A program made the position numbers and the translations under genes. Positions 35,474 to 46,070 of a stretch of DNA of 64,000 nt are shown here, piece after piece. This stretch comes from Alishewanella tabrizica (GTDB lineage Bacteria; Pseudomonadota; Gammaproteobacteria; Enterobacterales; Alteromonadaceae), in assembly GCF_014652375.1 (NCBI RefSeq), contig NZ_BMYR01000003.1, positions 272,468 to 336,467 on the forward strand, written 5' to 3'. The notes beneath the pieces were generated by a model. It was not told where the DNA came from, did no database searches, and worked only from the letters and a program-made list of their open reading frames with translations. Position 1 is the stretch's first letter. Every line of letters starts with the position of its first letter.

Positions 35474-36769
35474 TTAGTTGGTGAGCGCGCTATTGATGGC
35501 CAGCAGATCGGTTTCTGACAAATTACCTGCCGCTTGTTTTAATTGCAGCTGCGCAATAATGTAATCATAGCGTGCGCCTGATAAATTACGCTGTGCATCA
35601 AACAAGTTCCGCGTGCTGAGTAATACATCAACGATGGTACGAGTGCCGACTTCAAATCCAGCTTCGGTAGCTTGTAAGGCGCTTTGCGCTGAAATAACAG
35701 CTTGCTCTAACGCGCGAATTTGCGACATTTGTGAATTCACATTATTAAACGAGCTGCGAATTTGTCTAACCACAGAGCGATGGCTTTGCTCCAATGCCTG
35801 GCTTACTTCAACGTAATTTGCTTGCGCCACACGCACACTGGCTTCAATGCCGCCGCCACTGTAAATGGGTACAGATAGGTTTATGCCAATGGAGCTGGAG
35901 TCGGCGCGGTCAAAGCCAGATACTTTATCTACACCTAGGTTTGCCGTAGCATCCAGTGTCGGTAAGTGACCTGATTTTGCCAGATCAATATCTAACGATG
36001 AGACATCCAGGGCAATACGCTGCGCTTTTAATACCAAATTATTCTGTTCAGCAATACTTAACCACTCTGTAGCGGCCTCTGGCACAGGACGTGAGGCTGA
36101 AAACTTGTCGGTATTCAATTGCGCTACTTCAGCATGGTAAATACCGGTGATTTCGCGCAGTGCTTCACGGGCATTTTCTAAATCATTTTCGCTACGAATT
36201 TCCCGCGCCACTACGCTGTCAAATTGGGCTTGTGCTTCATGTACATCGGTGATGGCAGTTAAACCAACGGCAAAACGTTGCTTAGTTTGCTCTAATTGCC
36301 GTTCAACTGAACGTTTTTCAGCGGCCACAAAGGTGAGGTTGTCGCTAGCGCGTAATACGTTAAAATAGGCCGTGGTAACGCGTAAAATCAGATCTTGCAC
36401 TTCAACGTCATAAATCGTTTGGCTTTGCAGCGCCACTTTTTCAGCGCGGGTTAAATTTTGCCAATTCGACCAATTGAACAATGATTGACGAGCTTGTACG
36501 CCAGCGCCAACAGAATTTGCACCGCTAAAGCGCAGATTGTCACGACTGGCACGGCTAACATCGGCGCCAAAGGTCACGCTTGGCAGTAAACTTGCTTTTG
36601 AAACGTCTATACGGGCGCTAGCGGCATCACGATTTGCCGCGGCACGTTGGACGATAGGATCTTTTTGGGTAGCTAATTGATAGATGGTTTGTAAATCTTC
36701 AGCCTGCAAATTTAAGCTGAACAAACTTAAGGACGAGAGCATTAAGGTGCTCAATAAGGTTTTTTTCAT
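35474..36769 (-). CDS. tolC: TolC family outer-membrane channel
   Basis: The 431-residue product has a signal peptide (cleavage after LNLQA) and duplicated outer-membrane-factor repeats. Family signatures include ATQKDPIVQRAAANRDAA, LLPSVTFGADVSRASRD, NWQNLTRAEKVALQSQ, and in the second half SGHLPTLDATANLGV, VPIYSGGGIEASVRVAQANY and GFEVGTRTIVDVLLSTRNLF. TolC trimers form the exit duct for RND, ABC and MFS pumps and type I secretion. The ATG at 36769 was chosen because the signal peptide starts there; the frame is open 12 codons further. It is divergent from nudF, as in E. coli, and may serve the metal pump at 51-58 kb. Confidence 0.95.
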   Translation of the reverse strand: MKKTLLSTLMLSSLSLFSLNLQAEDLQTIYQLATQKDPIVQRAAANRDAASARIDVSKASLLPSVTFGADVSRASRDNLRFSGANSVGAGVQARQSLFNWSNWQNLTRAEKVALQSQTIYDVEVQDLILRVTTAYFNVLRASDNLTFVAAEKRSVERQLEQTKQRFAVGLTAITDVHEAQAQFDSVVAREIRSENDLENAREALREITGIYHAEVAQLNTDKFSASRPVPEAATEWLSIAEQNNLVLKAQRIALDVSSLDIDLAKSGHLPTLDATANLGVDKVSGFDRADSSSIGINLSVPIYSGGGIEASVRVAQANYVEVSQALEQSHRSVVRQIRSSFNNVNSQMSQIRALEQAVISAQSALQATEAGFEVGTRTIVDVLLSTRNLFDAQRNLSGARYDYIIAQLQLKQAAGNLSETDLLAINSALTN

Positions 36770-36886
36770 AGTAATAAATCCTGGCTGAATAAGGAAACTG
36801 CCCAAATGATAACCTGTTAAAGTAAACTAGGTAACGATTAAACCGTAAAGTTACCCTGAAGAGTGTAACAAAATGTGAGGGCGCTG

Positions 36887-37531
36887 ATGTCGCAATTCAA
36901 GGTAGACCATTATCCATCTTTTCAAGCCAATGATCTGGATATTATCGATAAAACCACGGTTTTTCAGGGTTTCTTTCGGATCGAGCGTTGGCAGCTTCGC
37001 CATAAGTGCTTTGATGGGAGCTGGAGCAAGCCCATGGTAAGGGAAGTGTTTGAGCGCGGTCAAGCTGCCGTTGTCTTACCTTATAATCCACACACCGACG
37101 AGGTGGTATTAGTTGAGCAATTTCGTGTAGGGGCGGTTACCCATGGTCAAAGCCCTTGGTTACTGGAAGCCATTGCTGGGGTGATTGACGCCGGACAAAG
37201 TGCCGAAGACACCGCCATTCGTGAAGCGCAAGAAGAAGCCGGTTTACACTTATCTGAGCTATGGCCAATGCTAAGTTACTTTTCAAGTCCAGGCGGTAGC
37301 ACAGAGCGAATCAGCTTATATCTTGGGCGCTTAACCGAACCGGCAACAGGGGGGATCTTTGGCTTAGCCAGCGAGCATGAGGATATAAAAATGCATGTCA
37401 TGTCACGGCAAACAGCCATGCAGCTATTGGCTGCACAACAAATTGACAACGCCGCGACCGTTATTGCACTACAATGGTTGGCATTAAATTTATCTCAGGT
37501 ACAACAGCGTTGGGGAGAGCATGTTGCGTAA
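36887..37531 (+). CDS. nudF: ADP-ribose pyrophosphatase
   Basis: The 214-residue Nudix hydrolase splits ADP-ribose to AMP and ribose-5-phosphate. The Nudix box G-x5-E-x7-REUxEExGU is complete (GVIDAGQSAEDTAIREAQEE then AGL). Flanking family blocks are ERGQAAVVLPYNPHTDEVVL, VEQFRVGA and SYFSSPGGSTERISLYLG. A GTG four codons upstream is possible; the ATG at 36887 has GAGG at good spacing. It overlaps the DUF1249 gene by 11 bases and heads the nudF-yqiB-cpdA unit known from E. coli. Confidence 0.95.
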   Translation: MSQFKVDHYPSFQANDLDIIDKTTVFQGFFRIERWQLRHKCFDGSWSKPMVREVFERGQAAVVLPYNPHTDEVVLVEQFRVGAVTHGQSPWLLEAIAGVIDAGQSAEDTAIREAQEEAGLHLSELWPMLSYFSSPGGSTERISLYLGRLTEPATGGIFGLASEHEDIKMHVMSRQTAMQLLAAQQIDNAATVIALQWLALNLSQVQQRWGEHVA

Positions 37532-37955
37532 AGCGCCTTACATACCCAAATTGCCGGATTTTTTAAGTTTATGCGAACGTAATTATGCGGCCTTGTACCA
37601 TTTGTTACCGAGTAGTACGACAGTGGGAGCCAGTGCCTTAATACAATTAACTGCGCATGATATTTACCGTGTGACGATTCTTGAAGCGGCGCCGTTTACC
37701 ACGCGCGTAAAAATTGAATTAAGCAGTGGCCAACAGCACTTTTTTCAGCCCAGTTTTGATGTGCAATTGTATCATGATGCGCGATTAGCCGAAGTGGTGC
37801 GGGCACAACAACAATGGCGCTTTATTGGGGTGTATCCTTATCCCAATAATACGATGTCACAGCCCGATGAAAAACGGCAAATTAATTTGTTATTGCGTGA
37901 TTGGTTAAATCTCTGTTCGCGCCAAGGGTATTGTGCGGAGCCCGTTGTATTATGA
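37521..37955 (+). CDS. yqiB: DUF1249 family protein (YqiB)
   Basis: The 144-residue protein has the DUF1249 pattern: YIPKLPDFLSLCERNYAALY near the start, DVQLYHDARLAEVV in the middle, and DEKRQINLLLRDWLNLCSRQ near the end. No function is established for the family. It overlaps nudF upstream and cpdA downstream (ATGA), so all three are translationally coupled; the constant linkage with cpdA suggests a shared regulatory theme, but that is inference. Confidence 0.92.
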   Translation: MLRKAPYIPKLPDFLSLCERNYAALYHLLPSSTTVGASALIQLTAHDIYRVTILEAAPFTTRVKIELSSGQQHFFQPSFDVQLYHDARLAEVVRAQQQWRFIGVYPYPNNTMSQPDEKRQINLLLRDWLNLCSRQGYCAEPVVL

Positions 37956-38719
37956 AGGTGATCCTGCCTGAACAGCCTTGTTATCGTATAGTACAAATCA
38001 CCGATTGCCATCTGCTCGCTGAGATAGATGGCGTCTATCAAGGGTGCCAGCCTGCGGTGCATTTGCAGCAAGTTGTCACGCATTTACAGCACTCATTGCC
38101 TGATGCCGTAGTGTTAACCGGCGATCTTACGCAAGATCATAGCTGCGCGAGTTATCAATTATTAGCCGATATCTTGGCCCCACTGACGTGTCCTGTGTTG
38201 TTATTGCCTGGTAATCATGATGATATTGATGAACTTCAGGCGTTGGCTGCGCGCACCACGCTGCAATTATGCGAAGCGTTAGTGTTAGCGCCTTGGCAGG
38301 TGTTTTTGCTTAACAGCAAAGGTGCTACACCCTCTGGTAGTTTTGCCTTGCATAAACAGGTGGCGTTACAGCAACAATTCGCGCAGAGCACTCAGGCTTA
38401 TTTTTGGTTGTTTATGCATCATCATCCCCAGCCGTTAGGCTGTTTTATTGATAAGCATGGGTTAATTGATCGCAGTGCATTTTGGGCGCTGGTTGATACA
38501 GAAACGCGGATCAAAGGCATAGGGCATGGCCATGCTCATCTAGCGTATCATACGTCTTATGCTGGTCGAAAAATCGTAGGCTGCCCTGCCAGTTCAGTCC
38601 AGTTTTTAGCCACTGACGACTGGCAAACCGTTAATGCTGGGGCACAATGGTGCGAGTGGCTATTTTCTGCCGATGGAGAGGTCAGTTGGTCGTTTCGTCA
38701 CTTCGCGCAGAGTCAGTAA
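37952..38719 (+). CDS. cpdA: 3',5'-cyclic-AMP phosphodiesterase
   Basis: The 255-residue metallophosphoesterase hydrolyses cAMP to AMP, tuning CRP signalling. All metal-binding motifs of the class III family are visible: QITDCHL (D-x-H), LTGDLTQD (GD), LPGNHDD (GNHD), MHHHP and GHGHAHL. The ATG overlaps the yqiB stop; longer frames upstream run inside yqiB and are unlikely. Length is near that of E. coli CpdA (275). The protein is cytoplasmic. Confidence 0.94.
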   Translation: MKVILPEQPCYRIVQITDCHLLAEIDGVYQGCQPAVHLQQVVTHLQHSLPDAVVLTGDLTQDHSCASYQLLADILAPLTCPVLLLPGNHDDIDELQALAARTTLQLCEALVLAPWQVFLLNSKGATPSGSFALHKQVALQQQFAQSTQAYFWLFMHHHPQPLGCFIDKHGLIDRSAFWALVDTETRIKGIGHGHAHLAYHTSYAGRKIVGCPASSVQFLATDDWQTVNAGAQWCEWLFSADGEVSWSFRHFAQSQ

Positions 38720-38880
38720 GCGTGTAGTGCGTTGATGGGTAAGCTAAAATAGCTCAGGCCTCTAGTATGCTGCCTTTAGCATGTTGCCTTTAGAATAGTG
38801 GGGGGGCACTAAACGCACAGGTGTAATTCAGGGTGGGCTTAACGTAACGCCTAACCGTTTTTTAGGATAGAATACGGCAT

Positions 38881-38886
38881 TATAAT
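38881..38886 (+). promoter_or_regulatory. Consensus -10 box before yqiA
   Basis: A perfect TATAAT lies 28 bp before the yqiA ATG, with an AT-rich poorly matching -35 region (TTTTTA) 16 bp upstream. It would give a short leader and implies yqiA-parE can be transcribed apart from nudF-cpdA. Confidence 0.4.
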
Positions 38887-38908
38887 ACAAGAGCATGTAG
38901 AGCGTTTT

Positions 38909-39472
38909 ATGCAAGAAGTACTTTATTTACATGGCTTTGCCAGTTCTAGTCGTTCCGAAAAAGCCTTACTGACGCAGGCCTTTTTTAAGCAGCATCCGTC
39001 GATACGGCTGCGTGCATTAGATCTCCCCTATACCCCTGACGAGGCGATGGCCGCCTTGGAGCACGCCTTAGATGCACCGCCACACGCCATTATAGGGAGT
39101 TCGCTAGGCGGGTTTTTAGCCACAGTACTCGCCGAGCGATTGGGTTGTCGAGCCTGTTTAATTAATCCCGCCGTTGCCCCCCACAAGGTACTAGCAAACT
39201 ATGTCGGGGAATACCATCATCCGGTATTACAGCAACGTTACCAGGTACAGCCTGCACATATGCAACAGTTGGAACACCTGATGCCAACCCAATTACGCGA
39301 TCCTTCACGCTATCTTGTGTTACTGCAAACTGGGGATGAGGTATTAGATTATCGACAAGCTGTACAGTATTATCATGGTGCACAAATACAGGTGATACCG
39401 GGCGGTGATCATAGTTTTGTCGGATTTGAGCACTATTTGCCGCAAATAGCTGAATTTTGTCTACATACTTAG
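38909..39472 (+). CDS. yqiA: YqiA-type esterase (UPF0227 alpha/beta hydrolase)
   Basis: The 187-residue protein starts VLYLHGFASSSRSEKALL, the family hallmark. The nucleophile elbow is IIGSSLGGFLATVLA, the acid residue lies in LQTGDEVLDYR and the His in GGDHSFVGFEHYL. E. coli YqiA hydrolyses short acyl esters such as palmitoyl-CoA or p-nitrophenyl esters in vitro; the physiological substrate is unknown. Location directly before parE matches E. coli. Confidence 0.93.
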   Translation: MQEVLYLHGFASSSRSEKALLTQAFFKQHPSIRLRALDLPYTPDEAMAALEHALDAPPHAIIGSSLGGFLATVLAERLGCRACLINPAVAPHKVLANYVGEYHHPVLQQRYQVQPAHMQQLEHLMPTQLRDPSRYLVLLQTGDEVLDYRQAVQYYHGAQIQVIPGGDHSFVGFEHYLPQIAEFCLHT

Positions 39473-39575
39473 CTATGCCACGCCCTTATCTTACGATAAA
39501 GTGGTTAACTTATGATTCAATCTGGCACATGACATTGCGAACGATGCCCAGCCAAACAGGAAGCAATATTTTCGT

Positions 39576-41468
39576 ATGACTGAACAACTCTATAATGCCG
39601 AATCGATCGAGGTACTTACCGGTTTAGAGCCGGTACAACGCCGTCCTGGAATGTATACCGATACCACACGGCCCAACCATTTAGCGCAGGAAGTTATCGA
39701 TAACAGTGTGGATGAAGCACTGGCTGGACACGCTGATCTGGTACAGGTGATTTTGCATGATGATCAGTCCATTGAAGTTATTGATAATGGCCGTGGGATG
39801 CCCGTTGATATTCACCCGGAAGAGGGCGTTTCGGGAGTAGAATTGATTATGTGTCGCCTGCACGCGGGCGGAAAGTTTTCCAATAAAAATTATCAATTCT
39901 CAGGTGGTTTGCACGGCGTAGGTATTTCCGTGGTAAACGCATTATCCAGCCGGGTAGATGTCAGTATTCGACGAGATGGGCAAGTGTATGAAATTGCTTT
40001 TGAACACGGCAATAAAGTGTCCGATCTGGTGGTTACCGGCACGGTAGGTAAACGCAATACCGGCACGCGAGTGCGCTTTTGGCCAACGCCATCATATTTC
40101 GATTCACCAAAATTCTCAGTAAGCCGCTTGGTGCATGTGTTAAAAGCCAAAGCGGTGCTTTGCCCTGGTTTGACAGTAAAGTTTGATGACAAAGTCAATC
40201 AACAACAATACCAATGGTGTTACGAAGCCGGCATTAAAGATTATCTGGCGGAAGCGGTGCAACAATTAATCGCTTTACCTGAGCAGCCTTTTGTTGGGCA
40301 GTTTTCAGCCAGTATTGAAGCGGTGGAATGGGCTTTGCTATGGTTGCCCGAAGGCGGAGAATTAGTGACTGAAAGTTACGTCAATCTCATTCCTACTGCG
40401 CAAGGCGGTACCCATGTTAATGGCTTGCGTCAGGGACTCTTAGAGGCAATGCGTGATTTTTGTGAATTTAGAAATCTGTTACCTCGTGGCATAAAATTGT
40501 CGGCTGAAGATATATGGGATCGCTGTGCCTATGTGCTGTCGTTGAAAATGCAAGATCCTCAATTTGCTGGCCAGACGAAAGAGCGTTTATCGTCACGTCA
40601 ATCAGCAGCCTTTGTCAGTGGTATTGTTAAAGATGCCTTTAGTTTATGGCTGAACGAACATACTGATATTGCGGTCGCCCTGGCCGATTTTTGCATTAAT
40701 AATGCGCAAAAACGTTTGAAAGCCGCAAAAAAAGTGGTGCGGAAGAAGATCACCTCTGGGCCAGCGTTACCGGGTAAATTAGCCGACTGTTCTGCGCAAG
40801 ATTTAGCGCGTACCGAGTTGTTTTTGGTGGAAGGTGACTCAGCAGGTGGCTCGGCTAAACAAGCACGCGATCGTGAGTTTCAAGCGGTAATGCCGTTACG
40901 TGGAAAAATTTTAAATACCTGGGAAGTTGAATCAGGACAAATTTTAGCCTCACAAGAGGTGCATGATATTTCGGTGGCAATTGGTATCGATCCTGATTCC
41001 AGTGATTTGTCAGGTCTACGATATGGCAAGGTGTGTATTCTGGCCGACGCCGATTCAGACGGCTTGCACATCGCAACCTTGCTCTGTGCACTCTTTATGC
41101 GGCATTTCCGCCATTTAGTGGAGCAAGGGCATGTGTATGTCGCCATGCCGCCGTTATACCGTATCGATATTGGCAAAGATGTTTATTATGCCCTTGATGA
41201 AGAAGAGAAAAATGGTATTCTCGATCGTATAGAGGCCGAAAAGAAGCGGGGTAAAGTAAACGTACAACGCTTTAAAGGGCTGGGCGAAATGAACCCTCTG
41301 CAATTGCGTGAAACCACCATGGATCCCAATACCCGTCGTCTGGTGCAATTAACCATTGATGATGTTGCCCAAACCATGGAGTTAATGGATATGTTGTTGG
41401 CCAAAAAGCGCGCGACAGATCGGCGTGATTGGCTGGAATTAAAAGGTGATCGTGCCATTATCGCTTAA
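39576..41468 (+). CDS. parE: DNA topoisomerase IV subunit B
   Basis: The 630-residue ATPase subunit of topoisomerase IV. The GHKL ATP-binding fold shows LEPVQRRPGMYTD, EVIDNSVDEALAG, VIDNGRGMPVDIH and GGLHGVGISVVNAL. The C-terminal TOPRIM region has ELFLVEGDSAGGSAKQARD, the acidic DSDGLHI and RFKGLGEMNPLQL. Length equals E. coli ParE (630). ParE with ParC decatenates sister chromosomes. It is 35 bp before a TPR gene which in turn overlaps parC. Confidence 0.98.
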   Translation: MTEQLYNAESIEVLTGLEPVQRRPGMYTDTTRPNHLAQEVIDNSVDEALAGHADLVQVILHDDQSIEVIDNGRGMPVDIHPEEGVSGVELIMCRLHAGGKFSNKNYQFSGGLHGVGISVVNALSSRVDVSIRRDGQVYEIAFEHGNKVSDLVVTGTVGKRNTGTRVRFWPTPSYFDSPKFSVSRLVHVLKAKAVLCPGLTVKFDDKVNQQQYQWCYEAGIKDYLAEAVQQLIALPEQPFVGQFSASIEAVEWALLWLPEGGELVTESYVNLIPTAQGGTHVNGLRQGLLEAMRDFCEFRNLLPRGIKLSAEDIWDRCAYVLSLKMQDPQFAGQTKERLSSRQSAAFVSGIVKDAFSLWLNEHTDIAVALADFCINNAQKRLKAAKKVVRKKITSGPALPGKLADCSAQDLARTELFLVEGDSAGGSAKQARDREFQAVMPLRGKILNTWEVESGQILASQEVHDISVAIGIDPDSSDLSGLRYGKVCILADADSDGLHIATLLCALFMRHFRHLVEQGHVYVAMPPLYRIDIGKDVYYALDEEEKNGILDRIEAEKKRGKVNVQRFKGLGEMNPLQLRETTMDPNTRRLVQLTIDDVAQTMELMDMLLAKKRATDRRDWLELKGDRAIIA

Positions 41469-41503
41469 AGTGTCGCGTGTTTCACGTTATTACAGGAGGT
41501 TGC

Positions 41504-42907
41504 ATGTACAAACTGCTGATATTACTACTATGGGTGCTAAGTAGTTGCTGTCAGGCTGCCACTGTGCCACCGAATACCCCAGAGTGGCTGCAGCAGGTTG
41601 CCGCAAAGAAGCATCAAGCCCCCGAGCAAATGTTAGCGTTAATGGCAGAGAATCAGGCGCAATTTGCTGATTTGGCACCAGAGGTGCAAGCGTATTGGTT
41701 GAATCAACAAGCTGCGATGTTAAGTTATTTGGGGCGTTTTCAAGAGCAGCAAGCGCTAGCACAGCAAGGATTATCCTTGGTTGGTGATAATGCTGCGGCT
41801 TTAAAAGCAGAACTCTTGTTTGAGTTTGGCTATGCTCGCGAAATGCAATTGGCCTTAACCGAAGCGTTAGGCTGGTATCAGCAGGGGCTGGCCTTGGCGA
41901 TTGACATTGCCAATCAACCCTTACAGGTTCGCGGTATGGTCAATATTGCAGCGATAGATTCGCTGCAAAATCGCGATCAACAGGCTTTGGAAACGTTAAA
42001 GCAGGCCTACACCTTGGCCGAACAGCTGCAGGATCAAGAGCTACTGGCTGATGTTAATGCCCAGCTTGGCTTGATGTATTCTGCTTTAGCCTATGAACAA
42101 GAAGCCCAAGTATTTTTAGAACAAGCATTGGCGATATATGAAGCCTTGGGTTGGCAAAAAAATCGCATCTCGGTGTTGTACAATTTAGCCAGAAATTATA
42201 GTTATTTAGAAAACTATGAACTGGCGATGCAAAATTTTGATCGCATGTTGCAGTCGGCGTTGGCGGAGCAAGATGTGCTTAACTTGTATTATGCGTACAG
42301 TGGTTTGGCGATTACCAGCAATGAAATGGATCGGCCGCAAGTGGCGCTAAATTACATGCAAAAAGCTGAAGACTATTTAGCCGTTATTCAATCTGATTAT
42401 TATTTAGCAGGCCATCACTATGAAAAGGCGCTAATTTTTCAAAAGCTACAACAAAATGCGCAAGCGGTTCAGCAATTACTATTAGCCGAAGAGTTTTTCC
42501 AAAAACTTAAAGACAATGAATCTGGCAATATGTTGCTGGCGCTGCGATTGCTCAAAGCCGAATTATTGGCTGAGCAAGGGCAATATGAGCGCGCATATAC
42601 ACACCTAATGGATTTTGTGCGGGCATTTCAGCAGTTACGTGATAAAGAAAATGAGCTTGAGCTGGAAAAAATGCGCATGACCTTTGACGCTGAGCGTGAT
42701 GCGGTGCGGCAAAGTTTGGTGGAACAAGAGAATCAATTAAACGTGTTACGCGCAGTGGAAAGTGCGCATAAAAAACAAATTCAGGGGATGTGGTTGGGTT
42801 TTATATTGGTTTTAGGGATTATCGTCTTCATCGCGCTGACAATTTTTTCGGCGAAGAAACGCGCCCAATCGCTTGTACCCACTTCGCAACAACAGGATAA
42901 GGCATGA
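41504..42907 (+). CDS. Exported TPR protein located between parE and parC
   Basis: A 467-residue protein with a signal peptide ([18 protein letters not shown]), about six to seven tetratricopeptide repeats across residues 50-350 (for example [56 protein letters not shown]), a coiled coil (residues about 375-430) and one membrane helix near residues 438-458 with a short basic tail. The start has a perfect AGGAGG. This layout resembles sensor portions of TPR-containing signalling proteins without the output domain. The stop overlaps the parC start (ATGA). Function is unknown; TPRs usually scaffold protein contacts. Confidence 0.85.
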   Translation: MYKLLILLLWVLSSCCQAATVPPNTPEWLQQVAAKKHQAPEQMLALMAENQAQFADLAPEVQAYWLNQQAAMLSYLGRFQEQQALAQQGLSLVGDNAAALKAELLFEFGYAREMQLALTEALGWYQQGLALAIDIANQPLQVRGMVNIAAIDSLQNRDQQALETLKQAYTLAEQLQDQELLADVNAQLGLMYSALAYEQEAQVFLEQALAIYEALGWQKNRISVLYNLARNYSYLENYELAMQNFDRMLQSALAEQDVLNLYYAYSGLAITSNEMDRPQVALNYMQKAEDYLAVIQSDYYLAGHHYEKALIFQKLQQNAQAVQQLLLAEEFFQKLKDNESGNMLLALRLLKAELLAEQGQYERAYTHLMDFVRAFQQLRDKENELELEKMRMTFDAERDAVRQSLVEQENQLNVLRAVESAHKKQIQGMWLGFILVLGIIVFIALTIFSAKKRAQSLVPTSQQQDKA

Positions 42908-45183
42908 CAGAGACCGTACTTTTGGCGGATGGCACCGAACAACTGCCATTGCGCCGCTTTACCGAAGACGCGTATTTAAATTATTCCATGTACGTGATTA
43001 TGGACCGGGCACTGCCTCACATTGGGGATGGGTTAAAACCGGTACAGCGGCGCATTATTTATGCGATGTCAGAGCTGGGCTTGTCGCATTTAGCCAAGTT
43101 TAAAAAATCAGCGCGTACTGTGGGTGATGTGTTAGGTAAGTTTCATCCCCATGGTGACTCTGCCTGTTATGAAGCCATGGTGCTTATGGCACAGCCTTTC
43201 TCTTACCGCTATCCTCTGGTCGATGGTCAGGGAAACTGGGGTGCACCAGATGATCCGAAATCCTTTGCGGCAATGCGTTATACCGAAGCTAAACTATCGC
43301 GTTTTAGTGAGGTGTTGTTATCAGAGTTAGGATCAGGCACCACAGATTGGGTACCAAACTTTGATGGCACCTTAGAGGAACCTAAAGTGCTGCCCGCCCG
43401 TTTACCGCATATTTTGTTAAATGGTATCACTGGGATTGCCGTGGGGATGGCCACCGATATTCCACCCCATAACGTGCGTGAAGTTGTTAATGCGTGTACG
43501 GCACTATTAGATAATCCGCACGCCACCGTGGCCGACCTACTACACCATGTGCAAGGACCGGATTACCCTACCGATGCTGAAATTATCTCATCGGCTGCCG
43601 ACATCGCCGCGGTGTATAACACGGGGCGTGGTAGCATAAAAATGCGGGCGGTATACCAACAAGAAGAGGGTGACATTGTTATCACCGCGCTACCGCATCA
43701 AACTTCTGGTGCCAAAGTGCTGGAGCAAATTGCTGCACAAATGCAGGCTAAAAAATTGCCTATGGTCACCGATTTGCGTGATGAGTCTGATCATGAAAAC
43801 CCTACCCGTATCGTGATTGTGCCGCGTTCAAATCGAATTGATGTAGAACAATTAATGCAACATTTGTTTGCGACAACCGATTTAGAGAAAAGCTACCGGG
43901 TAAACCTAAATATTCTAGGGATGGATCATCGTCCACGTGTGCGCAATTTACTGGAAATATTAACGGAGTGGTTAAGCTTCCGCCGCGACACGGTGCGCCG
44001 TCGCTTGCAGTATCGGTTAGATAAAGTGCTCGATCGTTTGCATGTATTAGAAGGCTTATTAATTGCCTTTTTGAACATCGACGATGTTATTCGGATCATT
44101 CGTACTTTTGATGAACCTAAACCGGAGTTGATGGCGTTTTTTGGGATCACCGAGCGCCAAGCTGAAGCCATTTTAGAATTAAAATTACGGCATTTAGCCA
44201 AACTAGAAGAAACCAAGATCCGTGGTGAGCAAGACGAATTAAGTAAAGAACGCGATAAATTACAAGCCATTTTAGGCTCTGAGAAAAAACTCACTAAGCT
44301 GATCCGCGATGAATTAGTGGCCGATGCGCAAAAATACGGTGATGATCGCAGAAGTCCTATTGTACAACGTGAAGAAGCCAAAGCACTGACTGAGAAAGAG
44401 TTATTACCGAGTGAAGCGGTCAGTGTTGTATTGTCTGAGAAAGGCTGGGTGCGTTGTGCTAAAGGGCATGATGTTGATGGTAATTCGTTAAGTTATAAAG
44501 CGGGCGATGCCTTTAAAGCGTTGGCAAAAGGTCGTTCTAATCAGCAGGCGGTGTTTCTGGATTCCTCTGGGCGATGTTATGCTACTGAAGCGCATGAGCT
44601 CCCTTCTGCGCGAGGCCAAGGTGAGCCATTAAGTGGTCGTTTCACTATTGTAGCCGGTGAAACCGTTGAGCACGTTTTGATGGCGGATGAACAACAAACC
44701 CTGCTACTGGCTTCTGATGCTGGTTACGGTTTTGTCACCGAGTTTAACGATTTACTCAGCCGTAACAAAGCTGGTAAGGCACTGTTAAGCTTACCGGTAG
44801 GCGCCAAAGTGCTGCCACCTGTGCCGGTTCCTACGCCTGAGACCGACTGGTTATTATGTATCTCTAATGAAGGGCGGATGTTAATGTTCCCTGTGGCCGA
44901 GCTGCCAAAACTCAGCAAAGGCAAAGGCAATAAACTGATGTCTATTCTTGGAGCGCGGGCGGCAAGCCGTGAAGAGTATGTCTGTTTGTTAGCCGTGATA
45001 CCGCAGGATGGCCATGTTACGCTTGTTGCAGGCAAGCGTAAACTCAGTTTAAAAATGGCCGATTTGCAGCATTATCAAGGTGAACGTGGCCGACGCGGGA
45101 ACAAGCTGCCGCGTGGCTTGCAACGCATTGACGAAATTATTGTTAATGGGCACAGTGATCAAACCAGCCCTGTTTCAGAATAG
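42904..45183 (+). CDS. parC: DNA topoisomerase IV subunit A
   Basis: The 759-residue cleavage subunit. [51 protein letters not shown] and [10 protein letters not shown] are conserved; the catalytic Tyr is Tyr126. Ser86 and Glu90, equivalent to the quinolone-determining Ser80 and Glu84 of E. coli, are wild type, so the sequence predicts no target-based resistance. The C-terminal beta-pinwheel follows. It starts inside the end of the TPR gene and is followed by a strong terminator. Confidence 0.98.
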   Translation: MTETVLLADGTEQLPLRRFTEDAYLNYSMYVIMDRALPHIGDGLKPVQRRIIYAMSELGLSHLAKFKKSARTVGDVLGKFHPHGDSACYEAMVLMAQPFSYRYPLVDGQGNWGAPDDPKSFAAMRYTEAKLSRFSEVLLSELGSGTTDWVPNFDGTLEEPKVLPARLPHILLNGITGIAVGMATDIPPHNVREVVNACTALLDNPHATVADLLHHVQGPDYPTDAEIISSAADIAAVYNTGRGSIKMRAVYQQEEGDIVITALPHQTSGAKVLEQIAAQMQAKKLPMVTDLRDESDHENPTRIVIVPRSNRIDVEQLMQHLFATTDLEKSYRVNLNILGMDHRPRVRNLLEILTEWLSFRRDTVRRRLQYRLDKVLDRLHVLEGLLIAFLNIDDVIRIIRTFDEPKPELMAFFGITERQAEAILELKLRHLAKLEETKIRGEQDELSKERDKLQAILGSEKKLTKLIRDELVADAQKYGDDRRSPIVQREEAKALTEKELLPSEAVSVVLSEKGWVRCAKGHDVDGNSLSYKAGDAFKALAKGRSNQQAVFLDSSGRCYATEAHELPSARGQGEPLSGRFTIVAGETVEHVLMADEQQTLLLASDAGYGFVTEFNDLLSRNKAGKALLSLPVGAKVLPPVPVPTPETDWLLCISNEGRMLMFPVAELPKLSKGKGNKLMSILGARAASREEYVCLLAVIPQDGHVTLVAGKRKLSLKMADLQHYQGERGRRGNKLPRGLQRIDEIIVNGHSDQTSPVSE

Positions 45184-45207
45184 CGCTATACTAATACCTT
45201 GGTTAGC

Positions 45208-45234
45208 AAACCCACCAATAGGTGGGTTTCTTTT
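45208..45234 (+). terminator. Terminator of parC
   Basis: Perfect 9-bp stem AAACCCACC / GGTGGGTTT with an AATA loop, followed by CTTTT. Confidence 0.9.
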
Positions 45235-45322
45235 ATGATGTCGGCTCAGCAGGGTTTAGCCCGTTTCACAACGCGTGTGCGGTTAAAATACTGAGTCCAC
45301 CCAAGCTTGCAAGGGGCGGTTT

Positions 45323-46066
45323 GTGATAGCGGTTTTGCGTTTAATCTTATTAGTGGTTTTTTTTATTTTCAGTACTGTCGCGGGATTGCTGGTCTGTTTA
45401 TTCCGTCCGTTTCATCCCAACAATGTACCGCTGTTTAGCAAATGGTATGGCAGCGTATCGCGGATATTGGGCATTGAGGTAGAGATCCGTCGCGATCCCG
45501 CTATTATTCATGGTGAGCCCTATGTGTTTATTGCCAATCATCAAAATAATCTAGATTTATTTACGCTCAGTGGCTCAGTATTACCTCGTACTGTAACGAT
45601 TGGTAAAAAAAGCCTGAAATACATTCCTTTTTTTGGCCAGTTATATTGGTTAAGCGGTAACTTGCTTATTGATCGTGACGATAAAACTAAAGCCCTAAAC
45701 ACCATGCTAGCGGCAGCTGAACGTATTGCCAACGATAAAATATCAGTATGGATGTTTCCTGAAGGAACGCGTAGCTATGGTCGTGGGCTACTGCCTTTTA
45801 AAATGGGTGCTTTTCATATTGCCATTGAAGCTAATGTGCCGTTAATTCCCGTGTGTATGAGTAGCACACATCAACAGTTCAAGTTAAATCGATGGAATAA
45901 CGGCAAAGTGATTATTCAGATGCAGGCGCCGGTGGCCTTGTCCAAAGAGGACAACTTGCGGCAGTTTGCGAAAAATATTCGCCAGCAAATGGCTGAGCAA
46001 ATACAACGTCTTGATGCCGAGCTAGGTAACGACTACACTGCGCAACAAACACAGCCAACAGAGTGA
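45323..46066 (+). CDS. plsC: 1-acyl-sn-glycerol-3-phosphate acyltransferase
   Basis: The 247-residue inner-membrane enzyme makes phosphatidic acid. Motif I is IANHQNNLDLF (H-x4-D), motif II GQLYWLSGNLLIDRD, motif III FPEGTRSYGRG and motif IV VPLIPVCMS. An N-terminal hydrophobic helix (VLRLILLVVFFIFSTVAGLL) anchors it. Translation starts at GTG with GGGG upstream. The gene follows parC as in E. coli. rraB starts four bases after the stop, so they are likely cotranscribed. Confidence 0.96.
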   Translation: MIAVLRLILLVVFFIFSTVAGLLVCLFRPFHPNNVPLFSKWYGSVSRILGIEVEIRRDPAIIHGEPYVFIANHQNNLDLFTLSGSVLPRTVTIGKKSLKYIPFFGQLYWLSGNLLIDRDDKTKALNTMLAAAERIANDKISVWMFPEGTRSYGRGLLPFKMGAFHIAIEANVPLIPVCMSSTHQQFKLNRWNNGKVIIQMQAPVALSKEDNLRQFAKNIRQQMAEQIQRLDAELGNDYTAQQTQPTE

Positions 46067-46070
46067 TACT

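Noticed and set aside
38766..38795. Imperfect direct repeat (TGCTGCCTTTAGCA / TGTTGCCTTTAGAA)
   Set aside because: Only two short copies in a non-coding gap; no link to any element or gene.
42904..43200. Quinolone-resistance mutation in parC
   Set aside because: Ser86 and Glu90 at the resistance-determining positions are wild type.
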